Source of the DNA: an uncultured Acidobacteriota bacterium
GTDB taxonomy: Bacteria; Acidobacteriota; Terriglobia; Terriglobales; Acidobacteriaceae
Direction of reading: 5' to 3'
Assembly: GCA_903832295.1 (NCBI GenBank)
Contig: CAILAZ010000093.1
Location: forward strand, 16,874-80,873
DNA length: 64,000 nt
The notes beneath the pieces are model-generated. The model had not been told where the DNA came from. It did no database searches and saw only the letters and a program-made list of their open reading frames with translations. Of this stretch, positions 17,552 through 26,321 are shown piece after piece. How positions within the stretch are numbered: the first letter of the stretch is position 1; each line of letters begins with the position of its first letter. A program made the translations under genes and the position numbers.

Positions 17552-19264
17552 CTACATTCCCTCGTAGCTCGGTCCGCCGCCACCCTCGGGCGGCACCCAG
17601 GTGATGATCTGGTAGGGGTCCATGATGTCACAGGTCTTGCAGTGCACGCAGTTGGAGGGGTTCAGGTGGATGCGCCTTCCGTTGGGCGCATCGCTCGCCT
17701 CTTCCATTTCATAAACGTTGGCGGGGCAAAAGAACTGGCAAGGGTTGCCGAACTCCTGAGCGCAGCGCGTGGCGCAGATGTTGGTATCGTGGATGACGAG
17801 GTGTGCCGGTTGATCTTCCTCGTGGCGCGTCCCCGAGTGATACAGATCCGTTAGCTTGTCAAAGGTGAGTTTGCCGTCGCCCTTAGCCCAGCCGAGAAGC
17901 TGCTCGCGCTCTCCGCCGTGTCCCATGATGTCCCAGAGCGGCAGCATGCGCTCATGCCCGGAATGAGCGGGATAGCGGTCGCGCAGACCGTGTCCGCCGG
18001 TCGCCATCAACAGGCCGGTGTTGAGCATTCCGCTAAGGAAGCCGTGCTCGAATCCCTGGTGGAAGTTGCGAACAGGGAAGAGCTCCTGCCTGATCCAGCT
18101 TGCGTCCACCTTCTGCTGTAGGGTTCCAAGCTGGCTGGCGCTGCTGTCACCGGAAATCAGCGATTCGAAGGCGGTTTCAGCAGCAAGCATCCCACTCTTG
18201 ATTGCCAGGTGAATTCCCTTGAGACGCTGCGAGTTCAGAAATCCTGCGGAGTCGCCTACGATCATCCAGCCATCGCCGCCCAGGGGAGGCATGGACCACC
18301 AACCACCGTAGGGCATGGTCTTGGCGCCGTAGCGGACCATCTTGCCGCCTTCCAGCAGTTTGGCCACGAACGGGTGCTGCTTGAAGGACTGTAGAACGTG
18401 TTGGGGATCAGTTCGGGGATCGGGGTAATCCAACCCGGTGACGAAGCCAAGTGAGACGGTGTTGTCCTTGCCGCCGTAAATCCACGCCCCGCCGTACTCC
18501 CGGGTTGTGAGCGGATAGCCCATGGTGTAGATGACCTCGCCGGGCTTGACTCTTCCGGCGGGCAACTCCCACAGTTCCTTTACTCCCACGCCGTACGTCA
18601 TGGGGTTGCGATCCTTGCAAAGCCCAAGTTTGCCGGTGAGCTGCTTGGTCAGTGATCCGCGAGAGCCTTCGGCAAGGATTGTGATCTTCGACTTCAGATC
18701 GTAGCCGGGCTCGAAATTACCCTTGGGCTGATTGCTCTTGTCCACACCCTTGTCATCGGTGCGCACACCCGCCACGCGCTCGCCATCGTAGAGCAACTCG
18801 CTTCCGGCAAAGCCGCTGAAGATGGTGATACCAGTCTCCTCAACCTTAGCGCCCAGCCACTTGGCAAAACGGTTGATGCTGATTACGTAGTTGCCGTGAT
18901 CCTGCATGGGAGGCGGGGTGATGGGAGCCTTGAATGCGCTCTTGCGCGTCATGTAGTAGAGGCTGTCGCTTGAGACTTCGGCCTCGATTGGAGCTTCGTC
19001 ACGCCATCCGGGCAGCAGTTCGTTCATCGAACGTGGATCGAGCAGCGCACCGGAGAGGCAGTGCTGTCCGATCTCACGGCCTTTCTCCAGAACGTAGATG
19101 TTCTCCTTGGAGAGCTCCGCGCCGGGATGGGCTGTATTGTGAGCGTCGATCAACTGCGACAGGCGCAACGCACAAGCCATCCCCGCCGGCCCGCCGCCGA
19201 CAATGACAACGTCGGCCTCCATCTCCGGGTGGTCGATTCCTTCCATCGGCGTGCGAAAGATCAT
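17552..19264 (-). CDS. Electron transfer flavoprotein-ubiquinone oxidoreductase
   Basis: Membrane-associated FAD/4Fe-4S enzyme that passes electrons from reduced ETF to the quinone pool. The 570-residue protein has the dinucleotide-binding VVIVGGGPAGMACALRL near residue 22, the central quinone-binding region with IYGGKDNTVSLGFVTGLDY, and the C-terminal cluster region CAQEFGNPCQFFCPANVYE plus NCVHCKTCDIMDP. The ATG at 19264 is used, with GGGAG upstream; a TTG directly precedes it. It is the last gene of the ETF operon, 43 bases after ETF alpha. It links acyl-CoA oxidation to respiration. Confidence 0.95.
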   Translation of the reverse strand: MIFRTPMEGIDHPEMEADVVIVGGGPAGMACALRLSQLIDAHNTAHPGAELSKENIYVLEKGREIGQHCLSGALLDPRSMNELLPGWRDEAPIEAEVSSDSLYYMTRKSAFKAPITPPPMQDHGNYVISINRFAKWLGAKVEETGITIFSGFAGSELLYDGERVAGVRTDDKGVDKSNQPKGNFEPGYDLKSKITILAEGSRGSLTKQLTGKLGLCKDRNPMTYGVGVKELWELPAGRVKPGEVIYTMGYPLTTREYGGAWIYGGKDNTVSLGFVTGLDYPDPRTDPQHVLQSFKQHPFVAKLLEGGKMVRYGAKTMPYGGWWSMPPLGGDGWMIVGDSAGFLNSQRLKGIHLAIKSGMLAAETAFESLISGDSSASQLGTLQQKVDASWIRQELFPVRNFHQGFEHGFLSGMLNTGLLMATGGHGLRDRYPAHSGHERMLPLWDIMGHGGEREQLLGWAKGDGKLTFDKLTDLYHSGTRHEEDQPAHLVIHDTNICATRCAQEFGNPCQFFCPANVYEMEEASDAPNGRRIHLNPSNCVHCKTCDIMDPYQIITWVPPEGGGGPSYEGM

Positions 19265-19307
19265 CAAGTCTCCCTTTGCGGCTTCAAAGTTCTCGTCCTG
19301 CCCAGGC

Positions 19308-20285
19308 CTACGCTTTTGCCTTCTTGATCTCTTCCGTCAGCGCGGGAACGATCTCGAAGAGGTTTCCTACCACGGCGACATCGGCAATCTCGAAGATTGG
19401 GGCCTCGGCATCCTTGTTAATGGCGATGATGTTGCGCGAGCCCTTCATACCAACGATGTGCTGGATTGCGCCGCTGATGCCAAGCGCGAGATACAGCTTG
19501 GGGCTCACGGTCTGTCCGCTTGACCCCACCTGGCGCTCCATGGGCAGCCAGCCCGCGTCGCAGATCGGACGCGAGGCGGCGATTTCGCCTCCCAGGGCGT
19601 CGGCCAGCGTTTTGGCCATCTCGATATTCTTCTGCTCCTTGATTCCGCGTCCCACTGAGACGATGATTTCCGCCTGCGAGAGATCGACCGCCTGCTTGGC
19701 CTCTTGAAATGGAGCTTCCGGTTTTGTGCGAATTTCGCCAGTGGCGGCGGCTACGAACTCCACTGGGGATTCACCTGCCTCAACCTGGTCGCCACGGTAG
19801 GCTCCTGTCTGGAAGCTCGCAAACAGAGGGCCGTCTGAGGCAACCGACACATCGGCGGAGAACTTGCCCTGGAACATCAACCTTGTGAACTGCAGTTTGC
19901 CGCCCTCGAACTTGGCTCCCACGGCGTCACTCACCAGCACCGCGCCAAACGAGGCTGCCAGCTTGGGGGCGAAGTCGCGCACCTGGTAGGTATGCGGCAG
20001 GAGAACCAATCTCGGTTTATTGGCCTCGATGAATGTCTTGAGTGAGGCCACAAACCCGTCCGGAGTGTACTGCGCCAGGGCAGGGCCTTCAATGGCGTAC
20101 ACCTTCGCAATCGCAGTTTTTGCCACCTCGGCAGCCACAGCGGCAAGGTTGCTCCCTACGACTGCGGCTTCTACCGTCCATCCGGTTTGCTTTGCCAGCG
20201 CCTGTGCGCCCGCAAGGGTCTCAAAGGAGACCCGGTTCAGTTTGCCTTCTCTCTGTTCCACCACCACCAGAATCGTCTCTGCCAT
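19308..20285 (-). CDS. etfA: Electron transfer flavoprotein alpha subunit
   Basis: FAD-binding subunit of the soluble electron carrier for acyl-CoA dehydrogenases. The 325-residue protein starts MAETILVVVEQREGKLNR and has the C-terminal FAD domain with SVGRGIK, GGEIAASRPICDAGWLP, QVGSSGQTVSPKLYLALGISGAIQHIVGM-type motifs and NKDAEAPIFEIADV, all conserved in the family. The frame is open upstream, but this ATG gives the standard N-terminus. It is encoded between a small membrane protein and ETF-QO. Confidence 0.95.
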   Translation of the reverse strand: MAETILVVVEQREGKLNRVSFETLAGAQALAKQTGWTVEAAVVGSNLAAVAAEVAKTAIAKVYAIEGPALAQYTPDGFVASLKTFIEANKPRLVLLPHTYQVRDFAPKLAASFGAVLVSDAVGAKFEGGKLQFTRLMFQGKFSADVSVASDGPLFASFQTGAYRGDQVEAGESPVEFVAAATGEIRTKPEAPFQEAKQAVDLSQAEIIVSVGRGIKEQKNIEMAKTLADALGGEIAASRPICDAGWLPMERQVGSSGQTVSPKLYLALGISGAIQHIVGMKGSRNIIAINKDAEAPIFEIADVAVVGNLFEIVPALTEEIKKAKA

Positions 20286-20349
20286 CTTTCTCGTCCTCGG
20301 TCGCCAGCGATGCTCTCCCGGCGAAGATGTACTTGTCCTCAGAATCTTC

Positions 20350-20583
20350 TTACCGCAGTGCGCGCAGTTTACGGTGCCCAACCCACAGGAGCCCCACTCC
20401 CACCACTGCAAATGCGCCCGCGAGCAATCCCATCAGCGACTGCCCCAGCGGTGCCTCGCCCAAGTGGAAAAAATAGAGCAGCAGCGCTGCAATCAGCAGC
20501 ATTCCGCCCAAAAATCGCAACGTATTGACGGTTTCCCGCGCCTGTTCCCGTCTGTCTGTCTCCGCCATGTCGGACGTCATCAC
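20350..20583 (-). CDS. Small two-helix membrane protein inside the ETF operon
   Basis: A 77-residue product with a charged N-terminus (MAETDRREQARETVN) and two hydrophobic segments (about residues 24-41 and 49-68) ending HRKLRALR. The possible starts GTG (20583) and ATG (20580) overlap the stop of etfB, which suggests coupled translation. I do not recognise a family. A small membrane protein between the two ETF subunits is unusual; it might help place ETF at the membrane, but that is only an inference from position. Confidence 0.6.
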   Translation of the reverse strand: MMTSDMAETDRREQARETVNTLRFLGGMLLIAALLLYFFHLGEAPLGQSLMGLLAGAFAVVGVGLLWVGHRKLRALR

Positions 20584-21350
20584 AGGACCCGCATTTCGTC
20601 GCGCAGTTTAGCAACCAGCTTCTTCGCCACGTCCTGTGCGGAACCCTGGATCACTTCGGTCTGTTTCGTTTTCTTTGGAACATAGAGCCGTTCGATGGTT
20701 AGCTGATTTGGCCGGAGGGCTGATGCAACTTCGTCGAAGCTCACCTTGCGCAGCGGTTTGTTCTTTGCCTGCTTGATTCCAATGAGCGTGGCGTAGCGCA
20801 GTTTGTTGATGCCCGACTGAATCGTGAGCACGGAGGGCAACGGCATATCCACAAACTGGAAGAAGCCGCTCTCTAACTCGCGTTTCACCCGGATGCCGCC
20901 ATCTTTGCCTTCAATGTGCATGATGATGGTGGCGTGAGCCCAGCCTTTTAATTCAGCCAGCAATACGCCGGTCTGTGCGTATCCAAAGTCGTCGGATTGC
21001 AATCCCGTGAGGATCAGGTCGAACGCCTCATCTTTGATCGCTTCAGCAAATGCGCGCGCAATGTTGAAGGCGTCCAGGGTTACAAAACGGTCGTCCTCAA
21101 GATGGATGGCGCGGTCGGCGCCCTTGGCTAGAGCTTCTCGCAGCACCTGTTGCGCGCGTGCTGGACCAGCAGTGATGACCACTACCTCGCCGCCGTTCTT
21201 CTCCTTTTGCCGCAGCGCCTCCTCCAGCGCATACGCGTCGGGCTCGTTCACTTCATAGCCCACATCTTCACGAACCCACGTTGCACTCTCGTTCAGCTTG
21301 AGTGGAGCGTCTTTCTGCGGAACCTGCTTCATGCAAACCAGGATCTTCAC
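20580..21350 (-). CDS. etfB: Electron transfer flavoprotein beta subunit
   Basis: AMP-binding subunit of ETF. The 256-residue protein has MKILVCMKQVPQKD at the start, EPDAYALEEALRQKEKNGGEVV near residue 38, and DLILTGLQSDDFGYAQTGVLLAE, followed by the signature loop LPSVLTIQSGINKLRYATL. The start is GTG at 21350, preceded by GAGGTG. It is the first gene of an operon of etfB, a small membrane gene, etfA and ETF-QO. Confidence 0.95.
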   Translation of the reverse strand: MKILVCMKQVPQKDAPLKLNESATWVREDVGYEVNEPDAYALEEALRQKEKNGGEVVVITAGPARAQQVLREALAKGADRAIHLEDDRFVTLDAFNIARAFAEAIKDEAFDLILTGLQSDDFGYAQTGVLLAELKGWAHATIIMHIEGKDGGIRVKRELESGFFQFVDMPLPSVLTIQSGINKLRYATLIGIKQAKNKPLRKVSFDEVASALRPNQLTIERLYVPKKTKQTEVIQGSAQDVAKKLVAKLRDEMRVL

Positions 21351-21486
21351 CCGGCACCTCGATCAGATAGAAGTAGTAACCAGCTCAGGGACACGGAACG
21401 GCCAATCCGGGTCCATACGGCATAGAGTTTCCTGGATAGAAGCCACCCCGGCTTCTCCGGCAAAGGCCCGCTGCCAGGATGTGGCG

Positions 21487-21516
21487 GCAGGACCGGAAAG
21501 TATATCCCGGTCCTGC
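21487..21516. repeat. Inverted repeat upstream of etfB
   Basis: GCAGGACCGG and CCGGTCCTGC form a perfect 10-bp inverted repeat with a 10-base spacer that, on the minus strand, contains TATACT. It lies about 135 bases upstream of etfB and 100 bases downstream of the zinc-ribbon gene. The T-run precedes the stem on the minus strand rather than following it, so it is not a normal terminator there. Confidence 0.5.
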
Positions 21517-21618
21517 AAAAAACTGAATGGTGATTCACCGCCGCCGGCCGCAGAATGGCGACACAGCAACAAAATGGGACGCTGGGTGCGTCCCTGGATG
21601 TCAACCCGGTCGATCGTT

Positions 21619-21891
21619 TTACAGAAAAGCTACTGTCTGAATGCCTGCGATCTCAAAGCGCTTGCGGCAGCGGACGTTCTTGCAAGCCAACAGATCGTCT
21701 TTGCGCACCATGTAGCTCTGCGCCTTGGCGAATTTCGCACGATCCCGTTCGTCGGCCCGCGGGGGTAAGGCCTTCTTCTTCATTCGCACGATCCAGCCAA
21801 TCTCGTACTCACCTTCCTGACGGCAATGCGGACAAGTCAGGATGTGCTTCTTGGTCTCTTGCTTCTCGTCGTAATATTCCCGTTCTTCCAT
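21619..21891 (-). CDS. Small zinc-ribbon protein of unknown function
   Basis: A 90-residue soluble protein with two Cys pairs, CPHC near residue 20 and CKNVRC near residue 70, separated by a highly basic middle segment rich in Lys and Arg. The arrangement suggests one structural zinc site. It has no signal peptide. The ATG at 21891 is the only good start. I do not recognise a named family; nucleic-acid binding is possible because of the basic charge, but not shown. Confidence 0.55.
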   Translation of the reverse strand: MEEREYYDEKQETKKHILTCPHCRQEGEYEIGWIVRMKKKALPPRADERDRAKFAKAQSYMVRKDDLLACKNVRCRKRFEIAGIQTVAFL

Positions 21892-22290
21892 GATGCCCCA
21901 TTATAAGCGTCTTGCAGGTACACGGAAGGTGGGAGGTTGATAATTCCTCTCGCTGTAGCGGCAGGTGGGCTGGCAGGTGGGAGCCCCTTCCGGTGCCTTG
22001 CTTGAATTCAACGTGTGCCCATAGTGATGCATCTCCCTTATTCCATATTTGGTATATGCCTCGCCCGTTCGCTTCCAAAAACGGGATTTCTTTCAAAATG
22101 AAAAGTCCCGGCGTCCCGCAAGTCCTTAATGTGCCAACTCTGGGCAGCGGCTCTCTTTGGAATACTACGTGCAGTACGTAATACGAATTCAGCAACATTT
22201 AGGTGCGTTCCGGTGTGGGATGCCAAGGTCCGGCCTGGTGCTGCTTGAGCTGTTTCATTACTGATTGATTACGTTTAAAGGGGAGCGCGA
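21892..22290. other. Intergenic region upstream of the TonB-dependent receptor
   Basis: No convincing gene in 399 bases. It should carry the promoter of the plus-strand receptor gene and of the minus-strand zinc-ribbon gene. The only structured site seen is TACGT-GCAGT-ACGTA (22166-22180), an inverted repeat about 110 bases before the receptor ATG. The Shine-Dalgarno sequence AAAGGGGAG directly precedes that ATG. Confidence 0.5.
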
Positions 22291-25200
22291 ATGCAAAACA
22301 TTATGAAGCTCAGAAGGGGAACACGCCCTGCGGTTGCCATGATTGTGCTATTGGCTCTGTTGAGCCTCTGCACGATCAGTCTATTCGGCCAGTCGCTTGT
22401 TTCGGGCGACTTGGCAGGTACGGTCAAGGACTCGACGGGCGCGGTTCTGCCCAAGGCTACTGTTGTTCTGAAGGACAAGGGAAACGGCCAAGTTCGGTCA
22501 GCAGTCACAAACCAGGCGGGAAACTACCGCTTCCCGCTTCTGCAGCCGGGCACCTACGTGGTGACGGTCACTGCTGCGGGTTTCAGCCCAAGCACGAAGT
22601 CCGTCACGGTCGCCGTCGGTCAGGCACCCGAATTGGATTTTGCCATGAGCGTCGGCGGTACCGTCGCGATCGTGGAAGTCACCGATCAGGCAGCGTTGCT
22701 TCAGACCGAGAACGCGAATCAGGCCACGTCCTATTCGCAGTCTCAGGTTGACCTCCTGCCCAATGGCGGCGGCGACTTGACGCAAATCGCGCAGTTTGCC
22801 CCGGGTTCGGTGATGAGCACCGGCGGTGGCTACGGCAACTTTACCAGCAATGGTCTGCCGGCCAACACCAACGTTTTCACAGTAAACGGAACCAACAACA
22901 TGGATCCGTACTTCAATATCAACAACTCTGGCGCAACGAACCTGACCTTGGGCTCGAGCGAAATTTCAGAAGCAGTCGTCATCGGCAACGCGTTTTCCGC
23001 CGAGTACGGCCAACAGGCGGGCGCGCAGGTCAATTATGTGACCAAGAGCGGCACCAATACCCTCCATGGAACTCTGAAGTGGAACTGGACCGGCCGTTCG
23101 CTGAGCGCTCGTGACTATTTCAACACCAAGGACCAGGCTCAGCCTTTCACCAACAACAACCAGTATGCGGCCACTATCGGCGGTCCGATCAAGAAGGATA
23201 AGACCTACTTCTTCGCTAGCACCGAAGGTCTGCGTTACATCCTCGCCACCAGTGCTCAGACCTATATCCCCAGCACTGACTATCAGAATGCGGTTCTCAA
23301 CTACATCGGCGCCAATACCCCGGGCCAGCTGAATGCCTATAAGCAGGCGTTCGGCTACTACAACAACGCCGCGGGAGCATCTACGGCTGTGGTGGATCCC
23401 AATGATCCTTGCGATTCGTTCACGCAGAGCATGATCGGCCTCACGGACGCGCAGGCCGCGAACTGCACCAAGACTTGGCGCAGCACTCCAGGCCAACTCT
23501 CCAAGGAGTGGCTGGCTTCCTTCCGCGTTGACCAGAACCTTGGTCAGAATGATCGCGTGTACCTCCGCTTCCACACGGATCACGGCCTACAGGCCACCTA
23601 CACGGATTCACTCAGTCCCAATTTCAACGCCACGAGTCCGCAGCCTTCTTACGGTGGACAGGCAGAGTTCACTCACGTATTCCATAACGGCTCTACCAAC
23701 CAGGCGATCTTCAGCTCAGACTTCTACTCGGCCTCGTTCCAGCCTGTTGCCAAAGGCATGAGCGACTTCCCATATTCGTTACTCTTCCTAGATATGCCGT
23801 GGGCCAATGTGGGCGGCGAGCAGTACAGCTTCCCTCAAGGCCGTGACGTTCATCAGTATCAATTCCTTGATGACTTCTCGACCCGACTTGGCAATCACAC
23901 CCTGAAGTTCGGTGTGAACTACCGCAAGTACGCCATCGACGATTACATCTTCGAAGCGCGTAACAAGTCGGTCATCGCCGAGTTCTACAACGAGAGCTTC
24001 GCTGTCGGCAACACATCCTTCTTCCTGCAGCGCTTCCCGAACAAGCTGAACCAGAACATCGGTATCAACGGTATCGGTGTGTACGCTGAAGACGAATGGA
24101 AGATCAGCCCCAAGTGGAAGGTTATCTACGGCGTGCGTCTGGAGCACAACTCCAATCCCACGTGCGCGGATGACTGTTTTGCCGATACCATCGCCCCTTG
24201 GGGCCAGAGCGCCCACGACTCCACAGTCGCGTATGACCAATTCATCAAGACTGGCCAGCACAACGCATTCCGGGCCGTGGACAACCTCGTAATCGGACCC
24301 CGCTTGGGCATCACTTATTCGCCTCTGGCGTCGAACAAGACCGTGATTCGTGGCGGTTTCGGCGTATTCTACGATGCTTCCCCTGCTGACCTGGTGGATA
24401 ACATGGCTCGGAACTTCCCGAACTATGGCTCCTACAATGATCAGAGCGGCTTCTACTACTGGGATTACTATGGCTGCACCGTGCCCGCGACTCAGTCTTG
24501 CGCTGGTTACGTGCCCGTCGGTTGGGCAAAGGGCGCCGCCATGCCGACCGGTTGGTCTAATGGTTGGAGCGCTCTGGCTGCCACGGATGCCGCATTGAAG
24601 AACGGTTTCACTAAGAACCAGACCTATGCAACGATCAAAGCGGCGGTTCCCGCGGGCGCCTTCTCTGCTCCTTCGTTGACCTCCATGCCTGGAACCTACA
24701 AGACCCCCACGTACCAGAAGTGGAGCCTTGAACTCCAGCAGGCAATCACCAAGAACGACGCAATTAATATCGCTTACACCGGAAACCGCGGTTCCAACGT
24801 TGCCATGCCGAATGGTATGGCCAACGCCTATACCTCCCGGAACATCGCTCCGTTCCCGACTAGCGCACTTGATCCGCGCCTTGGCGCAGTTACCGTGTAC
24901 GCCAGCAATGGCTACTCGAACTACAACGGCTTGACAACCACCTTCACGCACCGCATGTCTCAGGGTATGCAGTTTGCAGTCAACTACACCTGGAGCAAGG
25001 CGTTGGATACCATCTCCAGTTCGGGTGGCGCGGCTGCTCCCTACGGTGGTGCCAGCATCACGAACGTCCTCAACCCGTCGAACCTGCGTCAGAACTATTC
25101 ATACGCGGATTATGACGTCCGTCACTACATCTCAGCGAATGCTCTGTGGCAGCCGAAGTTTGACAAGTGGCTGCATGCTCCGAAGATCATTGGTGCGGAC

Positions 25201-25698
25201 TGGGATATCTCCAGCACTATGTTCTACAAGTCGGGCATGCCTTTCACCGTCACGAACTCGGGTTCTGCTTACTCGCTTTCGCTCGGAGCTCCCAGCAGCT
25301 TGCTTCCGATCTACACAGGCGCGGCTTATAGCTGCAGTTCAAGTGCAGTGACAACCGCCTGTCTGGATAGCACGCAGTTCAAGGTTCCGACCACCGCAAC
25401 AGGCATCTCGCCTGCCACGCGTAACATGTTCCGTGGCCCGAAGTACTTCGACATGGATATGGCGATCAACAAGGGTTTCCGCGCTGGCGAAAAGGCGAAG
25501 CTCGTTCTGGGTGCGACAGCCTACAATTTGCTGAATCACCCGAACTTCGACTTCCCTTGCTCCAACGCAGGAACTTGCGGTGGAAGCTTCGGCAATATCC
25601 TGAACGCCCTGAGCGCTCCGACAAGCCCGTACGGTTCGTTTACTGGCTCATCGGCTTCGGCTCGAATTTTGCAGCTGAATGTAAAAGTCGAGTTTTAA
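22291..25698 (+). CDS. Oar-like TonB-dependent receptor with carboxypeptidase-regulatory-like domain
   Basis: An 1135-residue outer-membrane transporter-like protein. It has a signal peptide (about residues 1-37, core IVLLALLSLCTISLFG), a carboxypeptidase-regulatory-like domain (about 38-125, with GTVKDSTGAVLPKATVVL), a plug domain (about 135-250, with NVFTVNGTNNMDP and SAEYGQQAGAQVNYVTKSGTN) and a large beta-barrel. The C-terminal residue is Phe (NVKVEF). This architecture is highly expanded in Acidobacteriota and is usually linked to uptake of plant polymers or oligosaccharides, but the ligand is unknown. The gene is transcribed alone, with an intrinsic terminator 44 bases after the stop. 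Confidence 0.92.
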   Translation: MQNIMKLRRGTRPAVAMIVLLALLSLCTISLFGQSLVSGDLAGTVKDSTGAVLPKATVVLKDKGNGQVRSAVTNQAGNYRFPLLQPGTYVVTVTAAGFSPSTKSVTVAVGQAPELDFAMSVGGTVAIVEVTDQAALLQTENANQATSYSQSQVDLLPNGGGDLTQIAQFAPGSVMSTGGGYGNFTSNGLPANTNVFTVNGTNNMDPYFNINNSGATNLTLGSSEISEAVVIGNAFSAEYGQQAGAQVNYVTKSGTNTLHGTLKWNWTGRSLSARDYFNTKDQAQPFTNNNQYAATIGGPIKKDKTYFFASTEGLRYILATSAQTYIPSTDYQNAVLNYIGANTPGQLNAYKQAFGYYNNAAGASTAVVDPNDPCDSFTQSMIGLTDAQAANCTKTWRSTPGQLSKEWLASFRVDQNLGQNDRVYLRFHTDHGLQATYTDSLSPNFNATSPQPSYGGQAEFTHVFHNGSTNQAIFSSDFYSASFQPVAKGMSDFPYSLLFLDMPWANVGGEQYSFPQGRDVHQYQFLDDFSTRLGNHTLKFGVNYRKYAIDDYIFEARNKSVIAEFYNESFAVGNTSFFLQRFPNKLNQNIGINGIGVYAEDEWKISPKWKVIYGVRLEHNSNPTCADDCFADTIAPWGQSAHDSTVAYDQFIKTGQHNAFRAVDNLVIGPRLGITYSPLASNKTVIRGGFGVFYDASPADLVDNMARNFPNYGSYNDQSGFYYWDYYGCTVPATQSCAGYVPVGWAKGAAMPTGWSNGWSALAATDAALKNGFTKNQTYATIKAAVPAGAFSAPSLTSMPGTYKTPTYQKWSLELQQAITKNDAINIAYTGNRGSNVAMPNGMANAYTSRNIAPFPTSALDPRLGAVTVYASNGYSNYNGLTTTFTHRMSQGMQFAVNYTWSKALDTISSSGGAAAPYGGASITNVLNPSNLRQNYSYADYDVRHYISANALWQPKFDKWLHAPKIIGADWDISSTMFYKSGMPFTVTNSGSAYSLSLGAPSSLLPIYTGAAYSCSSSAVTTACLDSTQFKVPTTATGISPATRNMFRGPKYFDMDMAINKGFRAGEKAKLVLGATAYNLLNHPNFDFPCSNAGTCGGSFGNILNALSAPTSPYGSFTGSSASARILQLNVKVEF

Positions 25699-25741
25699 TT
25701 GAATCTTCACACTCTGGTGGCCGGTTTTCCGGTCGCCACTT

Positions 25742-25768
25742 GGGGGAGCCTTCGGGCTCCCCCTCTTT
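25742..25768 (+). terminator. Terminator after the TonB-dependent receptor
   Basis: GGGGGAGCC and GGCTCCCCC form a 9-bp stem with a TTCG tetraloop, followed by TCTTTTG. A textbook intrinsic terminator 44 bases after the receptor stop. Confidence 0.9.
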
Positions 25769-25994
25769 TGTCTCTAAAAAGCCGCCCCCAAGCGTTCCAG
25801 CCGGTCCCTGCGCAGAACTCTCCTCCTCAAAATCGCATCCAAGTTGAAATTGCGCGCCGTAGGCCGTATCGTAGTGGCTGTCCGGGAGACGCGATGTTCC
25901 CCCAAACCGGACAGGGCTTAACCCGCTCTCGGTTTTGATTTGAAAGCGGTGCTTCTGGATTTCTGGCTGTTCTATTTGAAGGAGAAAGTGACCG

Positions 25995-26291
25995 ATGGAA
26001 AGCAAACCGGCACAGAACATACAAGATTCTTTCCTCAACACTGCAAGGAAAGACAAGTCTGTCATCACGATTTACCTGCTGAGCGGAGTCAAACTCTCAG
26101 GCCGCATCCGGTCTTTCGAGAAATATTCTGTTGTGCTCGAGACGAACAACCAGGAGCAGTTGATCTTCAAGCACGCCATTTCCACGGTTGTCATGGCGCG
26201 CGCTCCACATCTTGACCGTCCTACTCACGCAGCCTCGGCAGTCACCCCGGTCACGCCTGCCTCACCCGTTTCATCCACACCACAGGGGTGA
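25995..26291 (+). CDS. hfq: RNA chaperone Hfq
   Basis: Hexameric Sm-like protein that pairs small RNAs with mRNAs. The 98-residue protein has [29 protein letters not shown] and [26 protein letters not shown], covering Sm1 and Sm2 motifs with the KH residues of the proximal RNA-binding pore. The C-terminal 25 residues are rich in Thr, Pro, Val and Ala, a disordered tail as in many Hfq proteins. AAGGAG precedes the ATG. The stop is followed, in the same reading frame, by hflX. Confidence 0.95.
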   Translation: MESKPAQNIQDSFLNTARKDKSVITIYLLSGVKLSGRIRSFEKYSVVLETNNQEQLIFKHAISTVVMARAPHLDRPTHAASAVTPVTPASPVSSTPQG

Positions 26292-26321
26292 GCTATCGCT
26301 GAGCATCGTTTACCCGGTCCT

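Noticed and set aside
21363..21572. Small minus-strand frame between the zinc-ribbon gene and etfB
   Set aside because: It runs through a perfect inverted repeat and has no Shine-Dalgarno sequence; the composition is not protein-like.
23788..24951. A 387-residue minus-strand open frame inside the TonB-dependent receptor gene
   Set aside because: The plus-strand receptor is clearly real; the antisense translation is Val/Gly/Arg-rich without motifs.
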